Part shown: positions 17,560 to 29,292 of the stretch, piece by piece
Position numbering within the stretch: the stretch's first letter is position 1
How the letters are laid out: each line of letters begins with the position of its first letter
Assembly (NCBI RefSeq): GCF_017161445.1
Contig: NZ_CP071060.1
Coordinates: 3,658,001 to 3,722,000, forward strand
From: Niveibacterium microcysteis
GTDB taxonomy: Bacteria; Pseudomonadota; Gammaproteobacteria; Burkholderiales; Rhodocyclaceae
Direction: 5' to 3'
DNA length: 64,000 nucleotides
Translations under genes and position numbers: made by a program
Notes under the pieces: generated by a model
The model's input: only the letters and a program-made list of their open reading frames with translations
What the model was told of the DNA's origin: nothing
Databases searched by the model: none

Positions 17560-19371
17560 TCAGGCGAGGCGCAACGTGGCTATCGCGTGCAGCGACTCGG
17601 GCGCCGTCTCGTCGCCGATCAGACGAACGACCACAGGCACGCCGGCCGACTCCGCCGCCGCCGCAACGGCCGCCACGGCGCGGCGGTGCAGGTCGTCTCC
17701 TGCGGCGGAGACGCTGACGTAGTGCAAGGCACTGCCAAGCAAGGTTTCAATTCTCAAACGCACCGGGTCCGACACCCGCAGAGCGCAGCGCAAACCGCGC
17801 GCAATCAGATCCGACAGCGCTTCAGGACGCACCATGCCTGCGTCGAACTCGAGGACCAGCGTTGCGCCCACCGCGCCAATGCGCGCCACGACGCCACGAC
17901 AGGCCGTTACGAAGCGAGGGTCGCTGAGACTGGACCGCGCAGGCGCCATCGCCCACACACCGCCTGCGGCGCCCTCCGCAGCCACCGCGAGGCGCTCAAG
18001 CAACTGAAGATCCGCATCCAGCGCCAAACCAGCATCCGGCGCCACAAGGTCCGGCAGCAGAACATCACGCGCCTGGTCTCGCGACCACGCCGCGGCGTGC
18101 AGGCGTCGGGTCCAGATCTGGCCGTCCGCACCGACGAGCACGTCCCAGTGGGCCCCAAGCGCACCCTCGGCCATGGCAGCACGCCAGCTCGCCTCCGCCG
18201 CGTCCTGCTGCGCCACCAACTCATCGAACTCAGGTGCGGCGAAGCGGAAGCAGTTCTTACCCGCATTCTTCGCGCGGTACATGGCCACATCGGCAATCGC
18301 AACCAGGGCGTCGTCCTCGCCGTCATGCGGATACACGGCAACGCCGATGCTGGCCGCTACGCGCAACAGATGATCGCCGTATTCGATGACCTCGGTGGCA
18401 CAGGCCACCAGCTTGTAGGCCAAGCGTGCCGCCGCGAGCGGATCGGCCAGCTCGTCGGCGATGACCACGAATTCGTCGCCGCCCAGGCGCGCAACGGTAT
18501 CGCTCTCGCGCACCGCGGCAACGAGACGGCTTGCCACCGTGCGCAGCACCTGGTCACCCGCAGCGTGGCCATGCTGATCGTTGACCGGCTTGAAGTTGTC
18601 CAGATCGATGAAAAACAACGCGAAGCCAGCCCGGTTGCGCCGCGCCTTGGCTTGAATGGCGTTGAGCGCCTGACGGAAGCCCGTCCGCGTAAGAAGGCCG
18701 GTGAGCTCATCGATGCCGGCCAGCGAGCGGCTTTGCGCATGCGCCTCGCTTTGCGCGGCGGTCTGGCGCACGAGTTCAGCGCGCGCCTCGGCGAGCAGGG
18801 CAGTCTGCCGGCTGATGTCCTCGCGCAAGCGATTGCTGCGCCGGCTCGCGACGACGCCGACCACCAGCACCGAGATCAATACCGCAAGCGCGATCCAGAC
18901 CGCCATCGGCTGGCGATCGACGGCCTGCCGCGCCACCGCGATACCGGACTTGATCGGCATCGCGCCCGGCTCGGCGGCGTATAGCTTGGGGTCGCCGGCG
19001 ATGACCCAGACCTCGCGGTTGAATTCCTCAAGCGGCAGCAGCTGATCCGTCGACACGCTCTTCTCGGCGCCTCGGTGGATGATGAAGTTCAGCTGCGTCG
19101 CCTCTTCTGCAATCGGCACATCAAAATACACGCCGAAGTCAGTGGTGCCGGCCGGCTTCAGCGGCTCGGTCCAGCGGGTGTCCTCGCCAAGGTTGTGCCC
19201 CTCACCCCAGACATGAAGCCCCCAACCGTTGTAGAGGCCATCCGCGCGGTGGAAGTGAATCCGCGCAAACCCTTGCGGCGCCACCGCCCACGCGGGAACG
19301 GACGCGCCCAATACCGCCAGCACCAGCGCTAGCCAGGCAAGAAATCTGAGTGGCATTGGGCGTCGTGACAT
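17560..19371 (-). CDS. Membrane diguanylate cyclase with PUD sensor and degenerate EAL tail
   Basis: The 603-aa protein reads as: signal peptide or anchor (1-29); a periplasmic domain (about 35-130) with FARIHFHRADGLYNGWGLHV and NFIIHRGAEK that resembles the pullulanase-associated PUD (CBM41-like) fold; a membrane segment (157-175); a GGDEF domain (about 215-380) with intact GGDEF at 297-301, DxLT (DELTGLLTR) and an I-site RESD at 288-291. The remaining 200 residues follow an EAL domain outline (ending DETAPESLHAIATLRLA, matching the usual E-T-eql-L tail) but lack EAL, DDFG and metal ligands. It should make c-di-GMP in response to a periplasmic, perhaps carbohydrate, cue. TGATG couples it to argJ. 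Confidence 0.85.
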   Translation of the reverse strand: MSRRPMPLRFLAWLALVLAVLGASVPAWAVAPQGFARIHFHRADGLYNGWGLHVWGEGHNLGEDTRWTEPLKPAGTTDFGVYFDVPIAEEATQLNFIIHRGAEKSVSTDQLLPLEEFNREVWVIAGDPKLYAAEPGAMPIKSGIAVARQAVDRQPMAVWIALAVLISVLVVGVVASRRSNRLREDISRQTALLAEARAELVRQTAAQSEAHAQSRSLAGIDELTGLLTRTGFRQALNAIQAKARRNRAGFALFFIDLDNFKPVNDQHGHAAGDQVLRTVASRLVAAVRESDTVARLGGDEFVVIADELADPLAAARLAYKLVACATEVIEYGDHLLRVAASIGVAVYPHDGEDDALVAIADVAMYRAKNAGKNCFRFAAPEFDELVAQQDAAEASWRAAMAEGALGAHWDVLVGADGQIWTRRLHAAAWSRDQARDVLLPDLVAPDAGLALDADLQLLERLAVAAEGAAGGVWAMAPARSSLSDPRFVTACRGVVARIGAVGATLVLEFDAGMVRPEALSDLIARGLRCALRVSDPVRLRIETLLGSALHYVSVSAAGDDLHRRAVAAVAAAAESAGVPVVVRLIGDETAPESLHAIATLRLA

Positions 19372-20612
19372 CAGGAGCGGTAGTCAGCGTTGATCTTCAC
19401 GTAGTCGTAAGAGAAGTCGCAGGTCCAGACCGTAGCCGCCGCGGGGCCGCGGGCGAGATCGATACGCACGGTGATCTCTTGCGATTTCATGATACGTGCA
19501 CCGTCGGCCTCGCGATAGGCCGCCGCGCGGCCGCCCAGCTCAGCAACGAGGACCTCGCCGGCAGCATCGCCCAGCCAGACGCGCAGTCGATCGACATCGA
19601 GGTCCGCAACGCCGGCGTAGCCGATTGCCGCCAGGATGCGGCCGAGATTCGGGTCGGAGGCAAAAAAGGCGGTTTTGACCAACGGTGAATGCGCAACGGC
19701 GTAGGCGACCTTGCGGCATTCCTCCCGGTTCGCGCCGCCCGCAACCGCGATGGTCATGAACTTGGTGGCGCCCTCGCCATCGCGCACGATCGCCTGAGCC
19801 AGCCACACCGCCACCTCGATCACGGCAGAACGCAGCGCGGCATAGTCGGCGGAGGCCGCGTCAGTGATTTCTGCGGCGCCGGCCGCCCCGGTAGCGATCA
19901 GGATGAAGGAATCGTTGGTGGAGGTGTCGCCATCGACGGTGATGCTGTTAAAGGACAGATCCGCCGCCTCACGCACCAACTGCTGCAACAACGCTTGCGA
20001 GACAGCCGCATCGGTCGCCATGAAGCCGAGCATAGTCGCCATGTTTGGCTTGATCATGCCGGCGCCCTTGCTGATGCCGGTAATCGTCACCGTCTTGCCG
20101 CCCAACTCGATGCGCCGGGACGTGGCCTTCGCGATCGTATCGGTCGTCATGATACCGTGCGCAGCGTCATGCCAGCCATCGGCACGCAAGTCAGACTGCG
20201 CAGCCGGCAGCCCGGCCACCAGGCGATCCATCGGCAGATGCTCAAGGATCACGCCAGTCGAGAACGGCAGTACCGACGTCGCCGCAATACCCAGGCGCGA
20301 GGCGACCGCCTCACAGGTTGCGCGCGCGTTCTGCAAACCCAGCGCGCCGGTACCCGCATTCGCGATACCCGTGTTGATGACCAAGGCGCGAATCGCCGAG
20401 CCCGCCTCCAGGTGAGCCTGGCAGACCTGAACCGGTGCCGCGCAGAAACGGTTCTGCGTGAACACGCCGGCAGCGCGGCTGCCTTCCGCCAATTCGATCA
20501 GGGTCAGGTCGCGACGATCTGCCTTGCGGATACCTGCCTGCGCGACGCCCAGTCGGACGCCGGCGACCGGCAGCAGTTCAGAGGCGATGGGCGGATTCAG
20601 GCAAACAGGCAT
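19371..20612 (-). CDS. argJ: Bifunctional ornithine acetyltransferase / N-acetylglutamate synthase
   Basis: It recycles acetyl from N-acetylornithine to glutamate in arginine synthesis. The 413-aa precursor cleaves itself before a Thr nucleophile in the motif [20 protein letters not shown], which is intact, giving alpha and beta chains. Other motifs: [29 protein letters not shown] and the C-terminal [19 protein letters not shown]. The start at ATG 20612 agrees with family N-termini. The secA, HDOD, argJ order on one strand is seen in betaproteobacteria; the stop overlaps the start of the diguanylate cyclase. Confidence 0.96.
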   Translation of the reverse strand: MPVCLNPPIASELLPVAGVRLGVAQAGIRKADRRDLTLIELAEGSRAAGVFTQNRFCAAPVQVCQAHLEAGSAIRALVINTGIANAGTGALGLQNARATCEAVASRLGIAATSVLPFSTGVILEHLPMDRLVAGLPAAQSDLRADGWHDAAHGIMTTDTIAKATSRRIELGGKTVTITGISKGAGMIKPNMATMLGFMATDAAVSQALLQQLVREAADLSFNSITVDGDTSTNDSFILIATGAAGAAEITDAASADYAALRSAVIEVAVWLAQAIVRDGEGATKFMTIAVAGGANREECRKVAYAVAHSPLVKTAFFASDPNLGRILAAIGYAGVADLDVDRLRVWLGDAAGEVLVAELGGRAAAYREADGARIMKSQEITVRIDLARGPAAATVWTCDFSYDYVKINADYRS

Positions 20613-20672
20613 GGCGGCTCCAGGCAGTTAAGGCCGCGACAGGGCGGCCGATCAGCCTGCAAGTTTAACGGA

Positions 20673-22118
20673 TCAGGCACGTGCCCCCCGAGCCGCTACG
20701 TGTTCGAAGCCCATCGACGCCTGCTGCACGAAATGCAGCACCCCAGTCGCATCCTCTTCGGACAGCACCGCATCCGCCTTGATGCGATCTGCGTAGAACG
20801 CGCCGATCGTCCGACCATGCACCACGATTGGGGCGATAACGAACGGTGGCACGCCCCCGGCACGAGTCAGACGCTCGAGGCGCACCGGCGCCTCGAAGGC
20901 ATTGGCAACGACGAAACTCTGCTGGCGCGCCACCACGGTATTGACCAGCTCGCCGGGGCTGCCATCGAGCGCAAACTGAAATGCCCGCACCAGCGCATCA
21001 GCGCCGGGCCCCAAGCCGGCCTTGCCAACCAGGTGCTGGCGATCCGGTGTCAGCATCGCAAACAGGGCGCGATCCATGCCGATACCGCGGAAGATCCCCT
21101 CCAGCGCCAGCGTCAGCACGTCGTTCAAATTCGGTTTGCCCGCGATCAGCATCGAAAGGTCGCGCAGGATCTTGAGTTGCAACAAGGGGTTCGGACCGCT
21201 CGAATCCTCATCTTCCTGCACCGTCACGGCGCCGCCGCTGCGCGGCAGAGGAATCAGTCGCGCCGCCTCATGCGCCCCGTAGTTCACCGCAGCCTGCGCA
21301 GCGGCAACGGCGTTATCGGTGATCAGCGGCAGGATTTCGTCCAGGGGCCGGTCGAGATGCTTCGAGATCTGGTCGAGCACCTGTCTTGTGGCGGGCGCCT
21401 CCCAGCCTCCCTCGGCCTGCCGCGCGAGCGAGTGTGCCAGCGCAACCGATTTCTCGCGGTCCCCGCCCCGCTCGCCTTGTTCGATGACACTGGTCAGCAA
21501 GCCGCCCAAACGCCAGTCCTTCACCAAGCCCAAGGTAATCTGGCGCAGTCGATAGCCCAGCACGTTCTGCTCGGCCACTTCGGCGGGCACGCCGGTTGAC
21601 AGCGTGCTGTCGAGCGACTGGGCCGCCTCATCGCCGAAGCACCAGAAGGCCATCTCGCCTACACGGGCGAGCAAGGCGGAAATGAAGACTTCTTCCGGGT
21701 TCGGGTCTGCCTTCAGCGCGGCCAGGGTGCGGGCTTGAACCGCAGCATGAAAGGCGCGCGCCATCTCGGTCACGACGCGCTCCCGCACGCCGCCGCGCAG
21801 CAAGGCGTCGATCAGCACGAGCGACAGCGCCATGTTGGCGACCGCGTCAAAACCAAGTACCACAAGGGCGCGGCTGACCGTGCTGATGTGGGCGCGCGAG
21901 GGATTGAAGTACGCGCTGTTGGCGAGCTTGAGCACCTTGGTCGTCAGCGCGGCGTCCTGCAGGATGATCGAAGCCAGCGCCGAGGCCGACGCCTTCTCGT
22001 CGTCCGCGACTTCGCGGATCGAGTCCACGGTGCGCCCGAACGCCGGCATGTCGCGTTCGCGTATGCGCGCGACAAAGCCCTGGGCCCCAAGGCGGCGAGC
22101 GTCCTGCAGCGTGGTCAC
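20673..22118 (-). CDS. HDOD domain protein with C-terminal GAF-like domain
   Basis: The 481-aa protein has an HDOD domain in the first 280 residues (ASIILQDAALTTKVLKLANS, the PSRAHISTVSRALVVLGFDA pattern) in which the HD dyad is replaced: ALLARVGEMAF instead of HDIG, so no phosphohydrolase activity is expected. A GAF-like domain follows at about 310-475 (LNDVLTLALEGIFRGIGMDR, then VIAPIVVHGRTIGAFYADR). HDOD proteins act in signalling, often with c-di-GMP pathways, and their partners are usually unknown. One of three HDOD genes in this window. It lies between secA and argJ on the same strand. Confidence 0.88.
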   Translation of the reverse strand: MTTLQDARRLGAQGFVARIRERDMPAFGRTVDSIREVADDEKASASALASIILQDAALTTKVLKLANSAYFNPSRAHISTVSRALVVLGFDAVANMALSLVLIDALLRGGVRERVVTEMARAFHAAVQARTLAALKADPNPEEVFISALLARVGEMAFWCFGDEAAQSLDSTLSTGVPAEVAEQNVLGYRLRQITLGLVKDWRLGGLLTSVIEQGERGGDREKSVALAHSLARQAEGGWEAPATRQVLDQISKHLDRPLDEILPLITDNAVAAAQAAVNYGAHEAARLIPLPRSGGAVTVQEDEDSSGPNPLLQLKILRDLSMLIAGKPNLNDVLTLALEGIFRGIGMDRALFAMLTPDRQHLVGKAGLGPGADALVRAFQFALDGSPGELVNTVVARQQSFVVANAFEAPVRLERLTRAGGVPPFVIAPIVVHGRTIGAFYADRIKADAVLSEEDATGVLHFVQQASMGFEHVAARGARA

Positions 22119-22187
22119 GATGGCTGGCTCCTACATGTCACAAACCCTTAACGGCAGCGAAACCAGCAAGCTGTAGCGCATGAAAGC

Positions 22188-22214
22188 AAAACGCCGGCAC
22201 TCGGCCGGCGTTTT
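22188..22214 (-). terminator. Rho-independent terminator after secA
   Basis: AAAACGCCGGC and GCCGGCGTTTT form an 11-bp stem with a 5-base loop, 21 bases after the secA stop; TTTT lies at the 3' end on either strand, but only secA needs it here. Confidence 0.85.
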
Positions 22215-22235
22215 CTGGGGACGGAAGACAGCCGA

Positions 22236-24965
<2,730 letters not shown>

Positions 24966-25043
24966 GTTGACTCGGGGGTCAGGCGTAAAAGCGGCGATTC
25001 TAACACGCGGGGCGCAATGCCCCCGGACGCGGGGGTCAAACGC

Positions 25044-25499
25044 ATGAGCCGACCACCCCGCGCGCGCCTGATTGGCACCCTGGTCGGCGGCGATTCGCCG
25101 CTCGCGCGACTGCAGGAACACGCCCGCCAACTCGTACGCCTGCAGCGCCAGCTTGACCTGCAACTGCCTGACTACCTGCAGGGTGCAGTGGCCGTCGCGA
25201 ACCTGCAGAACGGCGTCCTTGCTCTGCATGTGCAGAACGCAACGGTGGCTGCGCGCCTCAAGATGCTGTTGCCGCGACTTCGCGAGGGCCTCGCGGCGCA
25301 AGGCGCTCAGATCGAGGAGATCCGCGTGCGCGTTCGACTGCAGAAGAGTACCGACGCGCGACGGCCGCAGCCGGTACGCGAGATTGATGCGGACGTGCTC
25401 GCCGGACTGGAGCACCTGAAAGAACAGTTGAGCGAGCGGTCTCCGCTCGCCGCGCCACTGGCACGGCTGATCGAGCGCGCCGCGCGGCGCCGCTCGTAA
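25044..25499 (+). CDS. DUF721 / DciA-like protein
   Basis: A 151-aa plus-strand gene, from ATG 25044 ([20 protein letters not shown]). The N-terminal half has the DUF721 layout [40 protein letters not shown] and [18 protein letters not shown], followed by a basic C-terminal tail. DciA, the helicase operator that loads DnaB in most bacteria without DnaC, belongs to this family; a helicase role is therefore possible but not shown. It is the usual neighbour of secA and lpxC in betaproteobacteria. It converges on the 62-aa gene with zero bases between stop codons. Confidence 0.85.
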   Translation: MSRPPRARLIGTLVGGDSPLARLQEHARQLVRLQRQLDLQLPDYLQGAVAVANLQNGVLALHVQNATVAARLKMLLPRLREGLAAQGAQIEEIRVRVRLQKSTDARRPQPVREIDADVLAGLEHLKEQLSERSPLAAPLARLIERAARRRS

Positions 25500-25688
25500 T
25501 CAGAACACCGGCATCAGCACACGCTCAAGCAGGAGCAAGCCAAGAAATACGAGCACCGCTACGAGAGTGAAGCGGGCCAGGTTCTTCGCCAAGCGCAAAT
25601 AGCCTGCGCGGCCGGTGAACAGGTAGGCGAAGTAGCTCGCAACGCCACCGATCGCAACCAGAACGACGAGCAGCCGTAAGATCAGCAC
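25500..25688 (-). CDS. Small two-helix membrane protein, 62 aa
   Basis: The product is almost wholly hydrophobic: helix 1 about residues 3-25 (ILRLLVVLVAIGGVASYFAY), a basic loop GRAGYLRLAKNLAR, and helix 2 about 41-57 (LVAVLVFLGLLLLERVL). It is likely an inner-membrane protein of unknown role; no family recognised. It begins three bases after the lpxC stop, so it is probably translated from the lpxC mRNA, and it ends exactly where the convergent DUF721 gene ends. It occupies the place of secM in enterics but has no arrest motif. Confidence 0.7.
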   Translation of the reverse strand: MLILRLLVVLVAIGGVASYFAYLFTGRAGYLRLAKNLARFTLVAVLVFLGLLLLERVLMPVF

Positions 25689-25691
25689 GCC

Positions 25692-26612
25692 TCAGGCCGC
25701 GGCGTGGAGTTCAAAGGCGCGCGAAAGCGAAGCCGGTACATCTTCATCGCGGTCGAAACTCACGATATCCCAGGCAGTCTTGTCTTCGAGCAACGCGCGC
25801 AGAACCTGGTTGTTGAGCGCATGGCCGGACTTGTGTGCCGAGTAGGCCGCCAACAAGGGATGGCCCGCGAGGTAGAGATCGCCGATGGCGTCCAGCACCT
25901 TGTGCTTGACGAACTCGTCGCCGTAACGCAATCCATCGGCATTCAGGACGCGGTACTCGTCCATCACGATCGCGTTGTCGAGGCTGCCGCCACGAGCGAG
26001 GCCCGCGTCGCGCATGTACTCCACCTCGTGCATGAAGCCGAAGGTGCGGGCACGCGAAATCTCCCGCACGTATGAATGCTCCGCAAAATCGACCGAGACC
26101 TCGGTGCCGGTTCGATCGATTGCGGGGTGATTGAACTGGATCGAGAACGCAAGGCGAAAGCCTTCATGCGGATCGAGGCGAACCCATTTATCCCCCTCCC
26201 TCACCTCAACCGGTTTCAGTACGCGAAGGAACCGCTTCGGAGCACCCTGCTCTTCGATGCCGGCGGACTGGATCAGGAATACAAACGGCGCAGCCGACCC
26301 ATCCAGGATCGGAATTTCCGGGCCATCTACATCGACATAGGCATTATCGACACCCAAGCCAGCCAACGCGGACATCAAGTGTTCGACAGTACCGATCTTG
26401 GCCTCGCCCTGCTGCAAGCCGGAACACAGGCGCGTATCGACGACCGAGTAGGGCGAAGCAGGCAAATCGACCGGCGGATCGAGATCGACCCGGCGAAAGA
26501 CGATGCCGGTATCCGGTGCTGCCGGGCGCAGGCTGAGCGTTACCTTGATGCCGCTGTGCAGCCCGACACCGGTGGCGGTGACGATGGTCTTCAGCGTGCG
26601 TTGTCCGAGCAT
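25692..26612 (-). CDS. lpxC: UDP-3-O-acyl-N-acetylglucosamine deacetylase
   Basis: It catalyses the committed, zinc-dependent step of lipid A synthesis. The 306-aa protein has [20 protein letters not shown], the zinc ligand region [20 protein letters not shown], and the second ligand set [20 protein letters not shown] with His and Asp, followed by [13 protein letters not shown] (catalytic His). Start ATG 26612. It follows ftsZ as in enterics but is separated from it by the ftsZ terminator, and has its own promoter-like sequence. Confidence 0.97.
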   Translation of the reverse strand: MLGQRTLKTIVTATGVGLHSGIKVTLSLRPAAPDTGIVFRRVDLDPPVDLPASPYSVVDTRLCSGLQQGEAKIGTVEHLMSALAGLGVDNAYVDVDGPEIPILDGSAAPFVFLIQSAGIEEQGAPKRFLRVLKPVEVREGDKWVRLDPHEGFRLAFSIQFNHPAIDRTGTEVSVDFAEHSYVREISRARTFGFMHEVEYMRDAGLARGGSLDNAIVMDEYRVLNADGLRYGDEFVKHKVLDAIGDLYLAGHPLLAAYSAHKSGHALNNQVLRALLEDKTAWDIVSFDRDEDVPASLSRAFELHAAA

Positions 26613-26645
26613 AGACGGGCTCCGGCAAGAGATTGATCGGAAACG

Positions 26646-26654
26646 ATTTTATCA
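26646..26654 (-). promoter_or_regulatory. Possible extended -10 promoter of lpxC
   Basis: TGATAAAAT on the minus strand (extended -10 TGn plus TAAAAT) ends 34 bases before the lpxC ATG; no good -35. It lies just downstream of the ftsZ terminator, so lpxC needs a promoter here. Confidence 0.45.
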
Positions 26655-26721
26655 CGCGGGCCGCAGGCGACGATTGACACCCGCTATCGTCAGCATAGGC
26701 CACCGATATCCAGAAACGAAA

Positions 26722-26743
26722 ACGCCCCGCCGAGGCGGGGCGT
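26722..26743 (-). terminator. Rho-independent terminator after ftsZ
   Basis: CGCCCCGC pairs with GCGGGGCG around a short loop, then TTTTCGTTTC on the minus strand, 20 bases after the ftsZ stop. It closes the dcw cluster. Confidence 0.85.
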
Positions 26744-26762
26744 CCGATTCATCATCTGCCGA

Positions 26763-27902
26763 TCAATCCGCTTGCTTGCGCAGAAAGGCCGGAATGTCCA
26801 GCGTACCGAAGCCATTGGCGCTCATCGCCTCAACGGTCGAACGGCGGTGCTGGCGACGGATGACCGCCGGCTGTTCCAGATCGGCATAGTTCACTTCGAT
26901 CCCGACGTTGTCGGTGCCGGTGCGAATCACGTGCATCGGCGGCTTCTGCGCGGCAGCCTTCGCAACGCCAAGACCCGTTGCGACAACGGTCACGCGAATG
27001 CGATCTTCCATCGCTTCGTCGAACACGGTGCCGTAGATCACGAATGCGTCGGCATGCGCAAAGGCGCGCACGGTATTCACCGCTTCACGGACTTCGCTCA
27101 TCTTCAGCGAACGGCTCGCCGAGATGTTGATCAGCACGCCACGCGCGCCCGAGAGTTCAACACCTTCAAGCAGCGGGCAGCAAGCAGCCTGTTCAGCCGC
27201 GATGCGGGCGCGATCGATGCCGGCAGCTTCAGCCGAACCCATCATCGCGCGGCCCATTTCGGCCATCACGGTGCGGACGTCCTGGAAGTCGACGTTGACC
27301 AGGCCCGGAATGTTGATGATTTCAGCGATGCCGCCGACCGCGTTGCGCAGCACGTTGTCGGCGGAACGGAAGCACTCTTCAACGCTGGCGTCGTCGCCAT
27401 GCACTTCCATCAGCTTGTCATTCAGCACCACGATCAGGGAGTCGACGTGCTTGGCGAGTTCTTCGATGCCGCTGTCCGCGACACGATTGCGGTTCTCGAA
27501 GTCGAACGGCTTGGTCACCACGGCGACCGTCAGCACGCCCATCTCGCGAGCGACTTCTGCGACAACGGGCGCGGCCCCAGTACCGGTGCCACCGCCCATG
27601 CCGGCGGTAATGAAGGCCATGTGCGCGCCGGTCAGCGCGTCAGCGATCCGGTCGCGCGCATCCAGCGCCGCTGTACGGCCAGCTTCGGGCTTCGCGCCCG
27701 CGCCGAGGCCGGAATCGCCGAGCTGAATCTTGGTGGCAGCGCTGCTGCGCTTGAGAGCCTGGGCGTCGGTATTGGCACACACGAACTCAACCCCTTTGAC
27801 CCCTTCGCGGATCATGTGGTCGATGGCGTTACCACCCGCACCGCCAATCCCGATCACTTTGATGACGGTTCCGACGGCTTCTTTTTCCCTGATCTCGAAC
27901 AT
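26763..27902 (-). CDS. ftsZ: Cell division protein FtsZ
   Basis: It is the tubulin-like GTPase that forms the Z ring. The 379-aa product shows GIGGAGGNAIDHMI near the N-terminus, the tubulin signature GGGTGTGAAPVVAEVA, the T7-type region FENRNRVADSGIEEL, and the C-terminal conserved peptide GTLDIPAFLRKQAD that binds FtsA and other partners. The linker before that peptide is short. AGGAGG lies 10 bases upstream of the ATG at 27902. A 160-base intergenic region before it contains a promoter and a large hairpin, so ftsZ may be expressed separately from ftsA. Confidence 0.98.
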   Translation of the reverse strand: MFEIREKEAVGTVIKVIGIGGAGGNAIDHMIREGVKGVEFVCANTDAQALKRSSAATKIQLGDSGLGAGAKPEAGRTAALDARDRIADALTGAHMAFITAGMGGGTGTGAAPVVAEVAREMGVLTVAVVTKPFDFENRNRVADSGIEELAKHVDSLIVVLNDKLMEVHGDDASVEECFRSADNVLRNAVGGIAEIINIPGLVNVDFQDVRTVMAEMGRAMMGSAEAAGIDRARIAAEQAACCPLLEGVELSGARGVLINISASRSLKMSEVREAVNTVRAFAHADAFVIYGTVFDEAMEDRIRVTVVATGLGVAKAAAQKPPMHVIRTGTDNVGIEVNYADLEQPAVIRRQHRRSTVEAMSANGFGTLDIPAFLRKQAD

Positions 27903-27932
27903 CTGCCTAGCCTCCTGATTCAGCCCTGGCGC

Positions 27933-27972
27933 AGGTGGTTTACCCCGCTGTCGGGGAATTTAACAACCACCT
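27933..27972 (-). promoter_or_regulatory. 40-base inverted repeat in ftsZ 5' leader
   Basis: AGGTGGTT (27933-27940) pairs with AACCACCT (27965-27972), and inside it CCCCG (27943-27947) pairs with CGGGG (27952-27956), giving a two-part hairpin. It begins one base after the -10 of the ftsZ promoter and ends about 30 bases before the ATG. It could be an operator or an mRNA structure. Confidence 0.7.
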
Positions 27973-27973
27973 A

Positions 27974-28001
27974 AATATAGTACGCCAATGAAAGTTTACA
28001 A
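27974..28001 (-). promoter_or_regulatory. Promoter upstream of ftsZ
   Basis: On the minus strand TTGTAA (27996-28001) and TATATT (27974-27979) are separated by 16 bases, within an AT-rich stretch unlike its surroundings. It is between ftsA and ftsZ, where dcw clusters often carry extra ftsZ promoters. Confidence 0.65.
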
Positions 28002-28062
28002 CTAAATATCGGCGCCATGCCACATGCAATTGCTGCGCCGTGAAATACTTTGGCTCGCGTGC

Positions 28063-29292
28063 TTAGAAATTGCGCGCAAACCACGCCATAACTCGTTGAA
28101 ATGACTGCTTCACACTACGTGTTTCGTGCGCGTGCAGCCCCCTGCGCCGTTGCGCTGCCGCCTCGAAAAGCAGGCCCATTGCGGTCGCATACTGCGGGTG
28201 GCAAACCATGTCGGCGAGACTGCCCTGGTAATGCGGAATGCCGATGCGCACCGGGGTATGGAAGATCTCCTCGCCCAGTTCCACAACGCCGGCCAGCACC
28301 GCCGAGCCGCCCGTCAGCACGAGGCCGGAGGACAGCAGTTCCTCGTAGCCACTGCGACGCAGTTCGGCCTGCACCAGCTCGAACAACTCGGAGACGCGCG
28401 GCTCGATCACATCGGCCAAGGCCTGACGCGAGAGCTTGCGCGCAGCGCGCTCGCCAACGCTCGGCACATCAATCATCGCTTCCGGATCAACCAAGGCCGG
28501 CATCGCAACGCCGTAGCGGATCTTGATCTCCTCGGCCTCGGCCGTCGGCGTACGCAGCGCCATGGCAATGTCATTGGTAACCTGATCGCCTGCAACTGGG
28601 ATCACCGCCGTGTGGCGGATCGCGCCTTGCGTGAAGACGGCGATGTCAGTCGTACCGCCGCCGATGTCGACGAGACACACGCCGAGCTCTTTCTCGTCCT
28701 CGGTCAGGGTCGCGAAGCTCGATGCGAGCGGCTGCAACACAAGGTCGTTGACCTCGAGGCCGCAGCGGCGCACGCACTTGACGAGGTTTTGCGCCGCGGA
28801 CACCGCGCCGGTGACGATGTGCACCTTCACTTCGAGGCGCACGCCGCTCATGCCGATCGGTTCGCGCACGCCGTCCTGCCCGTCGATGATGAATTCCTGC
28901 GTCAGGATGTGCAGGATCTGCTGGTCCGCCGGGAGCGGCATCGCCTTGGCCGTTTCAATCACACGCTCAACGTCGAGCGGCGTGACCTCGCGATCCTTGA
29001 TCGGTGTCATGCCGTTCGAGTTGAAGCTGCGGATGTGGCTGCCTGCAATGCCGGTGTAGACATCGCGGATCTTGCAGTTGGCCATCATCTCGACCTCCTG
29101 CACGACCTTTGAGATCGCCTCGACGGTGGCTTCGATGTTGACCACGACGCCCTTGCGCAGGCCGCTGGATGGCTGCGACGCGGCGCCGACCACTTCGAAG
29201 CGGCCGTCCGGCTTCATCTCGGCGACCAGCGCGGTGATCTTCGAGGTGCCGATGTCGAGGCCGACAATCAGATCCTTGTATTCCTTGCTCAT
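28063..29292 (-). CDS. ftsA: Cell division protein FtsA
   Basis: It is the actin-like membrane tether of FtsZ. The 409-aa protein has the phosphate-1 motif DLIVGLDIGTSKITALVAEM, the SHS2 domain with GIAGSHIRSFNSNGM, the phosphate-2 motif VCLVDIGGGTTDIAVFTQGA and adenosine motif GLVLTGGSAVLAGV, and a C-terminal amphipathic helix (VKQSFQRVMAWFARNF) for membrane binding. ATG 29292 overlaps the ftsQ stop by four bases (ATGA), which favours it over upstream in-frame starts. Confidence 0.98.
   Translation of the reverse strand: MSKEYKDLIVGLDIGTSKITALVAEMKPDGRFEVVGAASQPSSGLRKGVVVNIEATVEAISKVVQEVEMMANCKIRDVYTGIAGSHIRSFNSNGMTPIKDREVTPLDVERVIETAKAMPLPADQQILHILTQEFIIDGQDGVREPIGMSGVRLEVKVHIVTGAVSAAQNLVKCVRRCGLEVNDLVLQPLASSFATLTEDEKELGVCLVDIGGGTTDIAVFTQGAIRHTAVIPVAGDQVTNDIAMALRTPTAEAEEIKIRYGVAMPALVDPEAMIDVPSVGERAARKLSRQALADVIEPRVSELFELVQAELRRSGYEELLSSGLVLTGGSAVLAGVVELGEEIFHTPVRIGIPHYQGSLADMVCHPQYATAMGLLFEAAAQRRRGLHAHETRSVKQSFQRVMAWFARNF

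Noticed and set aside
25500..25688. SecM-like arrest peptide before secA
   Set aside because: The 62-aa protein lacks a recognisable arrest sequence and is separated from secA by the DUF721 gene on the other strand.
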